From positions 744,001 to 808,000 of the forward strand of contig NZ_CP022464.2 of the NCBI RefSeq assembly GCF_002234575.2: DNA of 64,000 nt, read 5' to 3'. The translations under genes were made by a program, and so were the position numbers. This DNA is from Enterocloster bolteae. GTDB taxonomy: Bacteria; Bacillota; Clostridia; Lachnospirales; Lachnospiraceae. The notes under the pieces were generated by a model. That model had not been told where the DNA came from and ran no database searches. It saw nothing but the letters and a program-made list of their open reading frames with translations. This document shows, one piece after another, positions 33,671 to 42,821 of the stretch. Numbering within the stretch: position 1 is the stretch's first letter; the number at the start of each line of letters is the position of its first letter.

Positions 33671-34486
33671 CTAGAGGGTTGCCCGGTATTCCTTGACTTT
33701 ATCCATAAATTCTTTAACCCGCTTTACATCTACAGCATTTTCAAAGACACCGTCATATTTAAAGGTAGTTGCACACACTGCTCCATCGGCAACGGACAGC
33801 TGTCTTGTGATGTTATTCACATTACATCCGGTATTACAAAGGATAGGGGTGTGTTTGACAGAAGCTTTTACCTGGCCAAGAATCTGGGTATCGGTTTCGC
33901 TGCCGGCAGTGAGACCAGATACGCAGAGGGCGTCTGGGCGGTTGTTGAATTCTGTGGACCTGGCAATATCCTTTATATCCCTGTCCGCCAGATATCTGGC
34001 AGCTTCAGGCACAATATTGAAAAGAAGCTTTAAGTCTTTTGCGCCTACTGCCATTTTATGACGGACGGTTTTTCCTACATTGGTGTTCCAGAGTCCAAAG
34101 TCAGATGCATATACACCGGAGATAATTTCACGGATAAATTTACCGTCTACAGCGACCGCCAGGTCAATGGAGGCAATGGGGTCCCACAGGCAGTTGACGC
34201 CATATGGAACTGTTATGAGCGGTTTTAGTTCACCGATTACCCTTGCCATGGCAGCTATCGTGACAGGTTCCACCTTTGTGAGGTAGGGAAGGCTGAACTC
34301 ATTGGAGAACATAATTCCGTCAACCCCGCCCTCCTGAAGTGCCAGGAGGTCTGCCTTGGCAGCAGCCATCACCTTTTCCATACCTCCGTCTGCGTCATAA
34401 TAGGGGTCTCCGGGCAATGGCTGTAAATGGCACATTGCAATGATTGGTTTTTCTACATGAAATAAATCCTGCATCCAGTTTGACAT
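33671..34486 (-). CDS. BtpA/SgcQ-family TIM-barrel protein
   Basis: Starting at the ATG (complement of 34484-34486) after GAAAGGAA gives a 271-residue protein. It matches the BtpA/SgcQ family: IIAMCHLQPLPGDPYYD near the start, GGVDGIMFSNEFSLPYL, VPYGVNCLWDP, and a late PILCNTGCNVNNI segment. The fold is a phosphate-binding TIM barrel. E. coli SgcQ lies in a sugar PTS operon; the reaction is unknown. Here it heads the leftward operon with an FGGY kinase, so a role in sugar or sugar-phosphate conversion is likely. A misleading upstream in-frame extension of seven codons is ignored. Confidence 0.85.
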   Translation of the reverse strand: MSNWMQDLFHVEKPIIAMCHLQPLPGDPYYDADGGMEKVMAAAKADLLALQEGGVDGIMFSNEFSLPYLTKVEPVTIAAMARVIGELKPLITVPYGVNCLWDPIASIDLAVAVDGKFIREIISGVYASDFGLWNTNVGKTVRHKMAVGAKDLKLLFNIVPEAARYLADRDIKDIARSTEFNNRPDALCVSGLTAGSETDTQILGQVKASVKHTPILCNTGCNVNNITRQLSVADGAVCATTFKYDGVFENAVDVKRVKEFMDKVKEYRATL

Positions 34487-34515
34487 AATGATATATTCCT
34501 TTCTCAATTCAAATT

Positions 34516-34527
34516 AGGAGTTTGCAT
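34516..34527. promoter_or_regulatory. 12-bp word shared with the ABC promoter
   Basis: AGGAGTTTGCAT occurs here and again at 42775-42786 upstream of the ABC transporter. GAGTTTG is repeated 11 bp further on. It may be part of an operator in this divergent region (34487-34639), but the AGGAG part is also ribosome-site-like. Confidence 0.35.
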
Positions 34528-34596
34528 CGAGTTTGTACTCAAATAGTATCATAAAGATTCTAAAAATGCAATAATAAAATCATAAATATTGCAAAA

Positions 34597-34627
34597 TAGT
34601 TCAAAATATGCTAAGATTAGTTCAAAA
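34597..34627. promoter_or_regulatory. Direct repeat TAGTTCAAAA, 21-bp spacing
   Basis: TAGTTCAAAA occurs at 34597-34606 and 34618-34627, exactly 21 bp (two helical turns) apart, between the divergent btpA-like and rpe-like genes. The same AGTTC spacing occurs upstream of the ABC transporter at 42702 and 42723. This spacing is typical of AraC-family binding sites, which makes the YesN-type regulator encoded at 41096 a good candidate; the DeoR protein is the alternative. Confidence 0.55.
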
Positions 34628-34639
34628 AGGAGGGATGAC

Positions 34640-35308
34640 ATGAAGATTATACCATCAATCGCGTCAGCATCCCAGCTGGATTTAAAATGCCAGCTGGACC
34701 GGATTAGAGACGTACCGTACATACATATTGATGTGGAGGATGGAAATTTTCTGCCTAATATTACGTTTGGCATGAAAACTGTAAAAGAGATGGCAGCCTA
34801 TTCTAAGGCAGAACTGGATGTTCATCTTTTGACGACAAATCCAATCAAATATATTCAAGAACTATCAAAAAGCGGCATATCTGCTGTCTGCGGACATATG
34901 GAGGCCCTACCGTACCCATTGGAATTCTTACATGAAGTACGTCAGGCAGGAATGAAGGCAGGCCTTGCCCTGAATCTGTCTATGCCAATAGAGCAAGTCA
35001 TGAGTTACATCGACTCCTTTGATTATCTTCTCCTTATGACATCCGAGCCGGACGGCTGCGGCCAACGGTTCCGGTCATGTGCCCTGGAACGGATTCGCAG
35101 GGCCAGGGCCTGCATACCGGATGAGGTGATGATTTACGCGGACGGCGGAATTGGAAGGGATGAGCTGGGGAAGGTGGCAGAGGCAGGTGCAGATTGTGTG
35201 GTTATGGGACGGGCGGTATGGGGAGCAGAAGATCCGGCCAAAGCCTGGAAGGAGATGGAAACATTAAATGGATATGGAACTGATTCAAAGGCCTTTCGGA
35301 ATATATGA
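34640..35308 (+). CDS. Ribulose-phosphate 3-epimerase family protein
   Basis: The ATG at 34640 follows AAGGAGGG and gives 222 residues; the frame extends upstream without a ribosome site. TIM-barrel signatures of the Rpe family are present: KIIPSIASASQLDLK (normally PSILSADF), IHIDVEDGNFLPNITFG with the metal-binding His and Asp, LDVHLLTTNP, and VMIYADGGIGRDEL carrying the second Asp. It would interconvert D-xylulose 5-phosphate and D-ribulose 5-phosphate, or act on a hexulose 6-phosphate like AlsE. It is the first gene of the rightward catabolic operon and overlaps the next by 41 bp. Confidence 0.85.
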   Translation: MKIIPSIASASQLDLKCQLDRIRDVPYIHIDVEDGNFLPNITFGMKTVKEMAAYSKAELDVHLLTTNPIKYIQELSKSGISAVCGHMEALPYPLEFLHEVRQAGMKAGLALNLSMPIEQVMSYIDSFDYLLLMTSEPDGCGQRFRSCALERIRRARACIPDEVMIYADGGIGRDELGKVAEAGADCVVMGRAVWGAEDPAKAWKEMETLNGYGTDSKAFRNI

Positions 35309-36113
35309 AAAGGCTATTAAGCCGCAGGAATGGGAAAAAATGTTTGCCGATGCTTCGTCTGCGGGGTACCAGAATTATGAAATCAGCCTGGATGAGAGCG
35401 ATGCGCGTTTGGCGCGCCTGCACTGGGATGACAAGCAATACGAAGAGGTAAGAAGGGCTGCAAGGAACCAGAACATAAGGATTCTGTCAGCATGTTTCAG
35501 CGGGCACCGCAGATTTCCGTTGGGAAGCAGTTCCAGAGAATTAGAGGAGCGGGGAATCCGGATGATGAGGGAGGGAATTGATTTCTGTCAGAATCTTGGG
35601 GTCCGTATGCTGCAGGTTGCAGGATATGATGCTTTTTATGAACCGCGCAGCCATGAGACAGCTGCCCGGTACAGGGAAAATATCTTAAGATGCCTGGAAT
35701 GGGCGGAACAGGCAGGCGTAATGCTGGCTATTGAGCCGGTGGAGGTAAACCTGGTAAAGGTCAGCGATACCCTTCGCCTGGTCAAAGAGGCGGATTCGCC
35801 TTGGCTTCAAATTTATCCTGATGTAGCCAACATGAAATCCCTGGGAATCGACCCGGTTACAGAATTACCCCAGGGGAGGGGACATATAGCCAATGTACAT
35901 GTGAGAGACTCGCTGCCTGATTACTTTTACGGAGTTCCGCTGGGAGCCGGAAATATGGACTTCATAGGGGTATTCAAGGCGCTGGATGCCATGGAATACA
36001 GAGGTCCCCTTACCATTGAAATGTGGAATGAGACGGAAGAGAATTATTTGGATATCATAAGATGCGCACGGACATTCATGATGGATAAAATCAGATGCGC
36101 CAGATGCTCATAA
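35268..36113 (+). CDS. ulaE: L-ribulose-5-phosphate (L-xylulose-5-phosphate) 3-epimerase, UlaE-like
   Basis: This 281-residue TIM-barrel epimerase matches UlaE/SgbU closely: FGIYEKAIKP at the start, EISLDESDARLARLHWD, SACFSGHRRFPLGS, LQVAGYDAFYEP, and the metal-binding Glu/Asp/His residues in AIEPVEVN, QIYPDVAN and NVHVRD. In ascorbate and L-xylulose breakdown it converts L-xylulose 5-phosphate into L-ribulose 5-phosphate. The neighbouring AraD/UlaF-like gene takes the product onward. Its start lies 41 bp inside the preceding gene, so translation is coupled. Confidence 0.92.
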   Translation: MDMELIQRPFGIYEKAIKPQEWEKMFADASSAGYQNYEISLDESDARLARLHWDDKQYEEVRRAARNQNIRILSACFSGHRRFPLGSSSRELEERGIRMMREGIDFCQNLGVRMLQVAGYDAFYEPRSHETAARYRENILRCLEWAEQAGVMLAIEPVEVNLVKVSDTLRLVKEADSPWLQIYPDVANMKSLGIDPVTELPQGRGHIANVHVRDSLPDYFYGVPLGAGNMDFIGVFKALDAMEYRGPLTIEMWNETEENYLDIIRCARTFMMDKIRCARCS

Positions 36114-36123
36114 CGAGGAGGTA

Positions 36124-36768
36124 ATGATTATGTTTGAAAAGGAAAAAAGGGAGATACTGGATGCAGCCCTGGAAATTAAGAAATGCAATCTCATATCCCT
36201 GTCAGGAGGGAATGTGAGCATGAGGGCAGGGGAGAATCTGTTTCTGGTGACTCCGTCCGGCATGATTTATGAGGAGATGACAGCGGATGATGTGGTGGTC
36301 ATAGACAGGGACTGCAGGGTGGTGGAGGGGACGAGAAAGCCGTCTTCGGATTCTCCGGCCCTGGTCTATATGTTTGAACATATGCCCCATATTAATGCAT
36401 TGATTCATACCCATCAGCCTTATGCCACTGCTGCCGGATTCGCGTCGGATCAGATCCCGGAATTCCTGGTCACTCTTATTGATGCCAATGGGGCTGCGGT
36501 TAACGTGGCGCCATTCACCCCTTCCTCTGACATTGGAATGGGTATCATGGCTGTGAAGTATGCCGGGGAGGCACGGGCCGTTATTTTAAAACATCATGGT
36601 ATTATGGCCTATGGTTCGGATATGAAAGAGGCGTTATACTCGGCAATCTATCTGGAGGAGGCGGCTAAGACCTTCGTTCTCGCAAAATCCATGGGAGCAG
36701 AGATACCACTGCTGGATCCGGAGGACATAGCGAAGGAAAAAAGGGGCTGGCTGGATTATGGTCAATAG
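36124..36768 (+). CDS. Class II aldolase/L-ribulose-5-phosphate 4-epimerase family
   Basis: The protein has 214 residues with the AraD/FucA fold: LISLSGGNVSMRAGENLFLVTPSG (phosphate-binding loop), metal ligands in INALIHTHQPYATAAG (HxH) and ILKHHGIMAYG, and a Ser-Ser-Asp motif between them. The family contains both L-ribulose-5-phosphate 4-epimerase and L-fuculose-phosphate aldolase. Placed between a UlaE-like 3-epimerase and a ribulokinase-like enzyme, the 4-epimerase role giving D-xylulose 5-phosphate is favoured. A GAGGAGG site precedes the start. Confidence 0.87.
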   Translation: MIMFEKEKREILDAALEIKKCNLISLSGGNVSMRAGENLFLVTPSGMIYEEMTADDVVVIDRDCRVVEGTRKPSSDSPALVYMFEHMPHINALIHTHQPYATAAGFASDQIPEFLVTLIDANGAAVNVAPFTPSSDIGMGIMAVKYAGEARAVILKHHGIMAYGSDMKEALYSAIYLEEAAKTFVLAKSMGAEIPLLDPEDIAKEKRGWLDYGQ

Positions 36769-36782
36769 GAGGGAGTACAAAG

Positions 36783-38444
36783 ATGGGATTTTCCATAGGA
36801 GTTGATTTTGGCAGCCTGTCTGCGCGGGCCATGGCAGTGGATGTATCAAACGGAAGGATTTTAAAGGAGTCCGTATATGGTTATCCCCACGGGATTATGA
36901 AGGAATCCCTGCCTACAGGCAGAAAGCTGGAACCGGGCACTGCCTTGCAGGAACCCCGGGATTACCTGGATGCCTGGCAGTTCCTTATTCAGGATATGTT
37001 TAAGGACAAGGAGCTTAGGGCAGACCAAGCGGTGGGAATCGGTATTGATTTTACTCAATGCACCATGATGCCGGTTGACAGAGAAGGCATTCCGTTGTGT
37101 ATGCACACGGAATTCAGGGATGACCCTCACAGCTATGTAAAGCTCTGGATGCACCACCATGCCCAGAAGGAGGCGGATGACATTACAAGAGAAGCCGGTT
37201 TACGGCAGGAGCGGTTTCTCAAATATTACGGCAGTAAAATATCTTCTGAACTGTTGTTTCCAAAAATCCTTGAGATACTGAGACAGTCACCGGATATCTA
37301 TCAGGCAGCGGACCAGTTTGTGGAAGGTGCTGACTGGATGACGTGGCAGATAACAGGAACCAGGATGAGAAGCAAAAGCATTGCCGCGGTTGCTGCATTG
37401 TGGCAGGAGGAAGAAGGATATCCTTCCGATGATTTCCTGAGGGCGCTCCATCCTGAGATGCCGGATGTGAAACAGAAGCTTAGGGGAAAGCTGGTAAAGC
37501 CCGGTACCTGTATAGGGGGAATTTCCAAAGAGATGTCAGATAAAACAGGATTGCCTGCAGGTACGCCTGTGGCCTGCGGCCTGGGTGACAGCCATTCTGC
37601 TTTTGCAGGTTCAGGACTGTGCAGTGAGGGCGCCATGCTCATGGTGATTGGGACCTCGGGATGTGATATCCTCATAAGCAGGAATCAGATTCCGGTGGAA
37701 GGTTTTTGCGGTATTTGCCCGGACAGCGCCATTCCGGGATATTACGCCTACGAGGCGGGTCAAGCCTGTATGGGGGACCATTTTCAGTGGTTCATGGAAA
37801 ACTGTCTTCCCGCTGCCTGCCGCGAGGAGGCAGCCGGCAGGAATATGTCTGTATTCCAATGGATGGATGAAAAGGCCGGCAGACTGAAACCGGGAAGCAG
37901 CGGTGTGATTGCCCTTGACTGGTGGAATGGATGCCGCTCTGTTCTGATGGACAGCGACCTTGGGGGATGTTTGTTTGGTATGACCCTGCAGACAAGGCCC
38001 GAGGAAATTTACAGGGCGCTGATGGAAGGAATAGCTTTTGGAAAGAGGATGATAATAGAGCAGATGGAGATGGCGGGGGTGAGATGCAGGCAGCTTTATG
38101 CCACTGGCGGTGTTGCCCAGAAGAACCCTCTCATTATGCAGATCATGGCGGATGTCCTCGGCAGGGAAATCAGGGTTCCTGTCATAGCAAACGGGAGCTG
38201 TATGGGAAGCGCCATGTTTGGGGCAGTTGCGGCCGGAAGGAAGGGAGGGGGATATGATACCATTGAGGAGGCCGTTGAGGCCATGGGGCCGCCGGTGGGG
38301 AAAATTTATATACCAGATCAATCTGCCTCGGCTGCCTATGATGTCTTGTTTCAGATGTACAGGGAAATGTATCTTTATATGGGAAACAGCAGCATGTTGA
38401 AACGGCTGGCTGCAATGAGAGGAAAGGAGGAATCAACGCTATGA
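36783..38444 (+). CDS. araB: Ribulokinase
   Basis: The 553-residue FGGY kinase starts FSIGVDFGSLSARAMAVDVS, has the AraB-type GIGIDFTQCTMMPVD segment, catalytic-region EGADWMTWQITG, CGLGDSHSAFAG and GTSGCDI, and the C-terminal YATGGVAQKNPLIMQIMADVLG. Length and motifs fit ribulokinase, which phosphorylates L- or D-ribulose with broad specificity for ketopentoses and some pentitols. No araA isomerase lies nearby, so the substrate probably enters as a ketose or pentitol. Its stop overlaps the next gene by 4 bp (ATGA). Confidence 0.9.
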   Translation: MGFSIGVDFGSLSARAMAVDVSNGRILKESVYGYPHGIMKESLPTGRKLEPGTALQEPRDYLDAWQFLIQDMFKDKELRADQAVGIGIDFTQCTMMPVDREGIPLCMHTEFRDDPHSYVKLWMHHHAQKEADDITREAGLRQERFLKYYGSKISSELLFPKILEILRQSPDIYQAADQFVEGADWMTWQITGTRMRSKSIAAVAALWQEEEGYPSDDFLRALHPEMPDVKQKLRGKLVKPGTCIGGISKEMSDKTGLPAGTPVACGLGDSHSAFAGSGLCSEGAMLMVIGTSGCDILISRNQIPVEGFCGICPDSAIPGYYAYEAGQACMGDHFQWFMENCLPAACREEAAGRNMSVFQWMDEKAGRLKPGSSGVIALDWWNGCRSVLMDSDLGGCLFGMTLQTRPEEIYRALMEGIAFGKRMIIEQMEMAGVRCRQLYATGGVAQKNPLIMQIMADVLGREIRVPVIANGSCMGSAMFGAVAAGRKGGGYDTIEEAVEAMGPPVGKIYIPDQSASAAYDVLFQMYREMYLYMGNSSMLKRLAAMRGKEESTL

Positions 38445-39271
38445 AATTTGGGTTGATTTCATTGGATTTTAAGCGTTTTTCACTGGAATACTGTTTTAAG
38501 ATGGCCAGGCGCTACGGCCTTGATGGGGTGGAGCTGTGGGGTGGACGTCCCCATGGGTATTTTACGGATATGACTCGGGAGAGGATACAGGAGATTGATG
38601 CCTTAAAAAAGAAATATAAACTGGAGATTCCCATGTATACGCCAAACGTACTGAATGGGCCTTATAATCTCTGTTCCCTGGAAGAACGGACAATCCATGA
38701 AACCATTGAATTTTTCCAAAGATCTATTGATATTGCATATGAGTTGGAATGCCCCAGAATGCTGGTGGTGGCTGACCATCCGGGGTATGAGGCGCCAAAG
38801 GCTTTGGTCTGCCGGCGTTTCATAGAACATATGCAGTACCTTTGCGACTATGGGGCGCCTAAAGGCGTGAGCCTGGTGATAGAACCCTTGACGCCCATGG
38901 AAAGTCCGGTTATCACAACAGCAGATGACTGTGTGGACGCCATAAAAAGAATTGGAAGGGATAATGTGGAGGCCATGATGGATGTGGCTCCGCCAACAGT
39001 GGCCAATGAGCCGTTTTCGGTTTATTTCGACAAGCTGAAGGACAGGATGAACTATATCCATATCTGTAATAATGACGGGATGACCGATGCCCATAAAAGG
39101 CTGGATGAAGGGATAATACCAATAAAAGACATGTTTACAGTCTTTGCCAATTGGAAGTATAATGGTTATGTTACGTGCGAACTGTACTCGGAGAATTACA
39201 GGGACCCTGAATTATATCTTGCCAATACCATGAGAATGGTATATGAAATCAGGAACGAACTGGGGATATGA
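38441..39271 (+). CDS. Sugar isomerase/epimerase, FrlC-like TIM barrel
   Basis: The 276-residue protein belongs to the AP-endonuclease-2-like xylose-isomerase TIM-barrel superfamily. LDGVELWGGRPHGYF, VIEPLTPMESPV, MMDVAPPTVANEP and YIHICNNDG match the fructoselysine 3-epimerase FrlC, including the metal-ligand Glu, Asp, His and a final Glu (TCELYSE). In this operon it more likely epimerises or isomerises a free ketopentose or related sugar than fructoselysine. It is coupled to araB by ATGA. Its end overlaps the open frame of the sensor kinase, whose likely GTG start is at 39300. Confidence 0.82.
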   Translation: MKFGLISLDFKRFSLEYCFKMARRYGLDGVELWGGRPHGYFTDMTRERIQEIDALKKKYKLEIPMYTPNVLNGPYNLCSLEERTIHETIEFFQRSIDIAYELECPRMLVVADHPGYEAPKALVCRRFIEHMQYLCDYGAPKGVSLVIEPLTPMESPVITTADDCVDAIKRIGRDNVEAMMDVAPPTVANEPFSVYFDKLKDRMNYIHICNNDGMTDAHKRLDEGIIPIKDMFTVFANWKYNGYVTCELYSENYRDPELYLANTMRMVYEIRNELGI

Positions 39272-39299
39272 TGAACAGGGAGCTATTTGGGAGGAAACA

Positions 39300-41099
39300 G
39301 TGAAAAGACCCTTTGTTTTTTCTAATTTCCAGAAAAAAATATTGCAGTCATATCTGATTATTATTGTAGGAGGTCTTGTACTCTTCTATACTCTGGTTGC
39401 GGTGATGGTCAGGGAGTCCAGCCTGAAAACAGCAGAACGAAACCAGATTTCCATGTGTATAAAGGTTTCCCAGCAGTTAGAAAGTTTTATGGTTGAAATG
39501 CGCAACGTGGGTTTTCAGGTGATGATGAATTCGCGGCTGATTCAGGACTTTGGCACATTTTCAGATGACAAGGCAAATGATAATTATTATGGGGACCATA
39601 TTGTGGACCATATAAACGCAGTCAGTGCCCTGGCAGACATCAATGGAATACAGAGGATTGCCACCAGAATCAGTGTATTTAACAGATATGGGGATTATGT
39701 CAGCAGCGGAGTCATGCCCCAGTCCAAAGCATATGCTGACAATGTCCTGCGCAGCCATATGGATCTGGATGAAATCATATCCCGACTGGTTCTGAATGAT
39801 GGGCATATCTATGTGGAAGGTCCCCATCCGGATTACTGGAACAGTAAAGTGGGCTATGAGATGATTTCTCTGTACTGTCCGCTGGGCAATAAGATTCAGG
39901 ATGATATGTACGGCATCATAGAAATACAGCAGGATTTCCAGAAGCTGGTCAAGACCCTTCTGCCAGGCCTTGATCAGGACATGGCAGTGCTCCTGTTTGA
40001 CTCTTCGGGCAGATGCATATTTAACAGCATGGAAAGTATATGTCCTCCTGAGTACTATGATTTTTATTACAGTCAGGCATCCAAAAATCCGGACAGCCGG
40101 TACGGGTTTTGCCGGATAAAGGTTGGGAACAGGGCACAGGAGCAGTATCTCTCGGCCGGTATATCGGAGACATCCGGCTGGATGGCAGTGATGGTGCGCA
40201 ATAAAAGTTCCATCGTCAACGTGATACAGGATATCCAGAAGGTAATTATCATGGCTATTTTTGTATTCATGGTCCTGTCCGCATACATGGCATACCGAAT
40301 ATCACTGAAGATGACAAGGCCTATCAATGATATGATTGTATCGGCACAGTCTATTTCCTGGTCGAATCTGGACATGAAGACATTGGAGGGGAATGATGAG
40401 AATGAAATCATGGCCCTTAATAATACTTTTAAGGAGACGCTTAAGCGTCTGTCTAAAAGTATGCAGCTGGAGCTGGGAGCCCGGCTTAATGCACTTCAAA
40501 GTCAGATGAATCCCCATTTTCTATATAATACACTGTCGGTCATAAGCGCATCGGCGGACCAGCAGGAAAAGGTGGAGAGAATGTGCAGCCGCCTTTCCGA
40601 TATGCTGCGTTACTCCACGGTCTATGAGGAGGAGAGCAACAGTACATTGGAGGATGAAGTCCGCCATACGGAGAATTATCTGGAGTTGATGAAGGACCGG
40701 TACGAGGAAAATCTTATTTATAACATTGAGGAAGCAGGGGAATTGGAGCGTGTGAAGGTACCCCGGGTAATTCTTCAGCCCATTGTGGAGAATTGCTTCA
40801 AACATGGATTCGGCGAAAATGGTTTTCCATGGATTATACATGTGGCAGTCACTGCAAGTCATGGACATTGGAGAATCCATGTAAGGAATAATGGCCGGCC
40901 CTTCCAGGATAGGGATCTGACGGAGCTGAATGAGAAAGTTGAGGGGTTCCTGAAAGGAGAACAGAAGAAAATCAGCGGCATAGGACTTACAAATACCATT
41001 ATCAGACTGAGGCTTTTGTATGAGGAACAGGTAGAATATGAGATATATACTGGAAACGATGGGTATACCTATGTGGTTTTGAAAGGAAATTATAAATGA
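39300..41099 (+). CDS. YesM-type sensor histidine kinase
   Basis: The preferred start is a GTG at 39300, right after GGGAGG; the frame is open back to 39243. The 599-residue protein has a membrane helix at about residues 15-40, an extracytoplasmic sensor region of about 240 residues, a second helix near 295-320, a HAMP linker, the His_kinase motif QSQMNPHFLYNTLSVIS with the phosphorylated His at about 405, and an ATPase domain (IVENCFKHGFG, GIGLTNTIIRL). It would sense an extracellular sugar and phosphorylate the YesN-type partner, whose gene overlaps its stop. Confidence 0.92.
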   Translation: MKRPFVFSNFQKKILQSYLIIIVGGLVLFYTLVAVMVRESSLKTAERNQISMCIKVSQQLESFMVEMRNVGFQVMMNSRLIQDFGTFSDDKANDNYYGDHIVDHINAVSALADINGIQRIATRISVFNRYGDYVSSGVMPQSKAYADNVLRSHMDLDEIISRLVLNDGHIYVEGPHPDYWNSKVGYEMISLYCPLGNKIQDDMYGIIEIQQDFQKLVKTLLPGLDQDMAVLLFDSSGRCIFNSMESICPPEYYDFYYSQASKNPDSRYGFCRIKVGNRAQEQYLSAGISETSGWMAVMVRNKSSIVNVIQDIQKVIIMAIFVFMVLSAYMAYRISLKMTRPINDMIVSAQSISWSNLDMKTLEGNDENEIMALNNTFKETLKRLSKSMQLELGARLNALQSQMNPHFLYNTLSVISASADQQEKVERMCSRLSDMLRYSTVYEEESNSTLEDEVRHTENYLELMKDRYEENLIYNIEEAGELERVKVPRVILQPIVENCFKHGFGENGFPWIIHVAVTASHGHWRIHVRNNGRPFQDRDLTELNEKVEGFLKGEQKKISGIGLTNTIIRLRLLYEEQVEYEIYTGNDGYTYVVLKGNYK

Positions 41100-42589
41100 T
41101 TAATGTTCTTGTTGTTGAAGACGAGCCTCCTATCCAGCGTATGATATGTAAAACCATTTCTGAGATGGACCGGGAATTCAGTGTACGGTATACAGCGTTT
41201 AATGGAATCCAGGCACAGCGCATTCTGGAGGCAGAGGAAGTAGATGTTGTATTTACGGATATCATGATGATTGGAGGAGACGGAATCACTCTTCTCCAGT
41301 ATCTTCATGAATACAGACCGGAGATTCAGACCGTGGTGCTCAGCGGGTATGATAAGTTTGAATATGCCAAGCAGGCATACAAAAATGGTGTTACGGATTA
41401 CCTGCTAAAACCTGTGAATAAGACAGAACTGAGGGATATTCTCGAAGTCCTTAAGAAACAGTATCATCTGAGGATGGGAAACAGAAGGCGGGAATGTTTC
41501 AAGAATCTGCTGGACGGAGGTGAGCTGACGCAGAAATCGTGTTTTTATGATGAGCTGCAGGCATCGTCATGGTATCTGCTGCTGATACGGATGCGCAGCA
41601 GAGGCTGTGTTAAGGGAGGTCTGAATCCGGAATCCCAGAAAAATATAGAGTCCGGTCTGGTTAAGATGTTTGGGAATGAAGATACTGTTTTCCAGACATC
41701 AGATGGTGCCGGAGAATATGTGGTGGCCGTCAAAGACAGCATTACGGACGTGGAAGCCAAGGCTTTGGAACTATTGAATACCGTGGGACAATCAGATGGT
41801 GTAATAGCAATCGCGGGTTTGCCGGAACCTGTCCCGGTCCAGGATTTCAGACAGTATGTGCTGGAGCTCAGAATTCAAATAATGACGGAATCCATATACG
41901 GGAAGTCATGCTATAGCTGCGGGGGACGCTTCTGTCCTCCTCATGACGATACATGGGAGAAGGATGTGAAGACAGAGGCATTTTCCGTTATGGTAAAAGC
42001 CCTGAAAGCAGGGGATACCAGAGGGGCATGCAGTCAGCTGGACGCATTTATGAGGGAATTTGAGGAGAAGAATAAGACATGCATGGCCATTGAAAATTTC
42101 ATGATGGAATTTTTGGAAAGAGGAAAAGGCAGCAGCCATTCTGTGCGTGCCAGTGTGTGGAATGCTGTTTACGAGACATTTTCTTACGGGGAGCTTAAGA
42201 CGCGGGTGTTTCAGCTGGTGGAAAGGATGAATGGGCAGGAAGAAGATCTGGCAGAGGATGGAAGCAGTGAGGGAGCCATGCCGCAGATGGTTGTCATGAT
42301 AGAGCAGTATCTGGTGGATAATTACCAGAGGAATATCAGGGCTGGAGAATTATCCATGGAATTTGGTTTTGTATCAGAATACATAAGCCGTATTTTTAAG
42401 AAATACGTGGGTCTTTCTCCATCCAGGTACCTTACAAAAATAAGGATGGAGAAGGCCTGTCAATTGATTAAGAATCATCCGGAGATTCAGGTTAAGGAAG
42501 TGGCAGACCAGGTGGGATATAAGGATATCCATTATTTTTCAAAGGTGTTCAGAAAGGAAATGGGGGTATGGCCGAGCGAGTATAAATAG
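41096..42589 (+). CDS. YesN-type response regulator with AraC-family DNA-binding domain
   Basis: The 497-residue protein has an N-terminal receiver domain (VLVVEDEPPIQRMI, VVFTDIMMIGGDG with phospho-Asp at about 54, DYLLKPVNKTEL), a long middle part of unknown structure, and a C-terminal pair of AraC-type helix-turn-helix motifs (GFVSEYISRIFKKYVGLSPS, VADQVGYKDIHYFSKVFRKE) at about 395-495. It overlaps the kinase gene by 4 bp. The 21-bp direct repeats upstream of the downstream ABC genes fit the binding geometry of AraC-family dimers, so this protein probably activates that transporter. Confidence 0.93.
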   Translation: MINVLVVEDEPPIQRMICKTISEMDREFSVRYTAFNGIQAQRILEAEEVDVVFTDIMMIGGDGITLLQYLHEYRPEIQTVVLSGYDKFEYAKQAYKNGVTDYLLKPVNKTELRDILEVLKKQYHLRMGNRRRECFKNLLDGGELTQKSCFYDELQASSWYLLLIRMRSRGCVKGGLNPESQKNIESGLVKMFGNEDTVFQTSDGAGEYVVAVKDSITDVEAKALELLNTVGQSDGVIAIAGLPEPVPVQDFRQYVLELRIQIMTESIYGKSCYSCGGRFCPPHDDTWEKDVKTEAFSVMVKALKAGDTRGACSQLDAFMREFEEKNKTCMAIENFMMEFLERGKGSSHSVRASVWNAVYETFSYGELKTRVFQLVERMNGQEEDLAEDGSSEGAMPQMVVMIEQYLVDNYQRNIRAGELSMEFGFVSEYISRIFKKYVGLSPSRYLTKIRMEKACQLIKNHPEIQVKEVADQVGYKDIHYFSKVFRKEMGVWPSEYK

Positions 42590-42701
42590 CTAAATAATCA
42601 AGCGATTGATATGGATTTATGTGCAAAAAATATGCATTATATGACGCGGGATGCCGGGGAGGGGTGAAAAAGGAACAAAAAGAATCAGAAAAATATATAA
42701 A

Positions 42702-42767
42702 AGTTCAAAAAAGTGCAACAATAGTTCTTGATTTTACATTTACGAAACACAGTGCATGCCTTATGCT
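42702..42767 (+). promoter_or_regulatory. ABC operon promoter with 21-bp AGTTC repeat
   Basis: AGTTCAAAA at 42702 and AGTTCTTGA at 42723 are exactly 21 bp apart. A weak TTTACG (42739-42744), 17-bp spacer and TATGCT (42762-42767) follow immediately, the geometry of an activator bound next to the -35. The rest of the 42590-42821 gap shows no gene. Confidence 0.5.
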
Positions 42768-42821
42768 TTAAGTAAGGAGTTTGCATTGTGTTTTTTATTC
42801 TGGATTGGGAGGTGGGATTTG

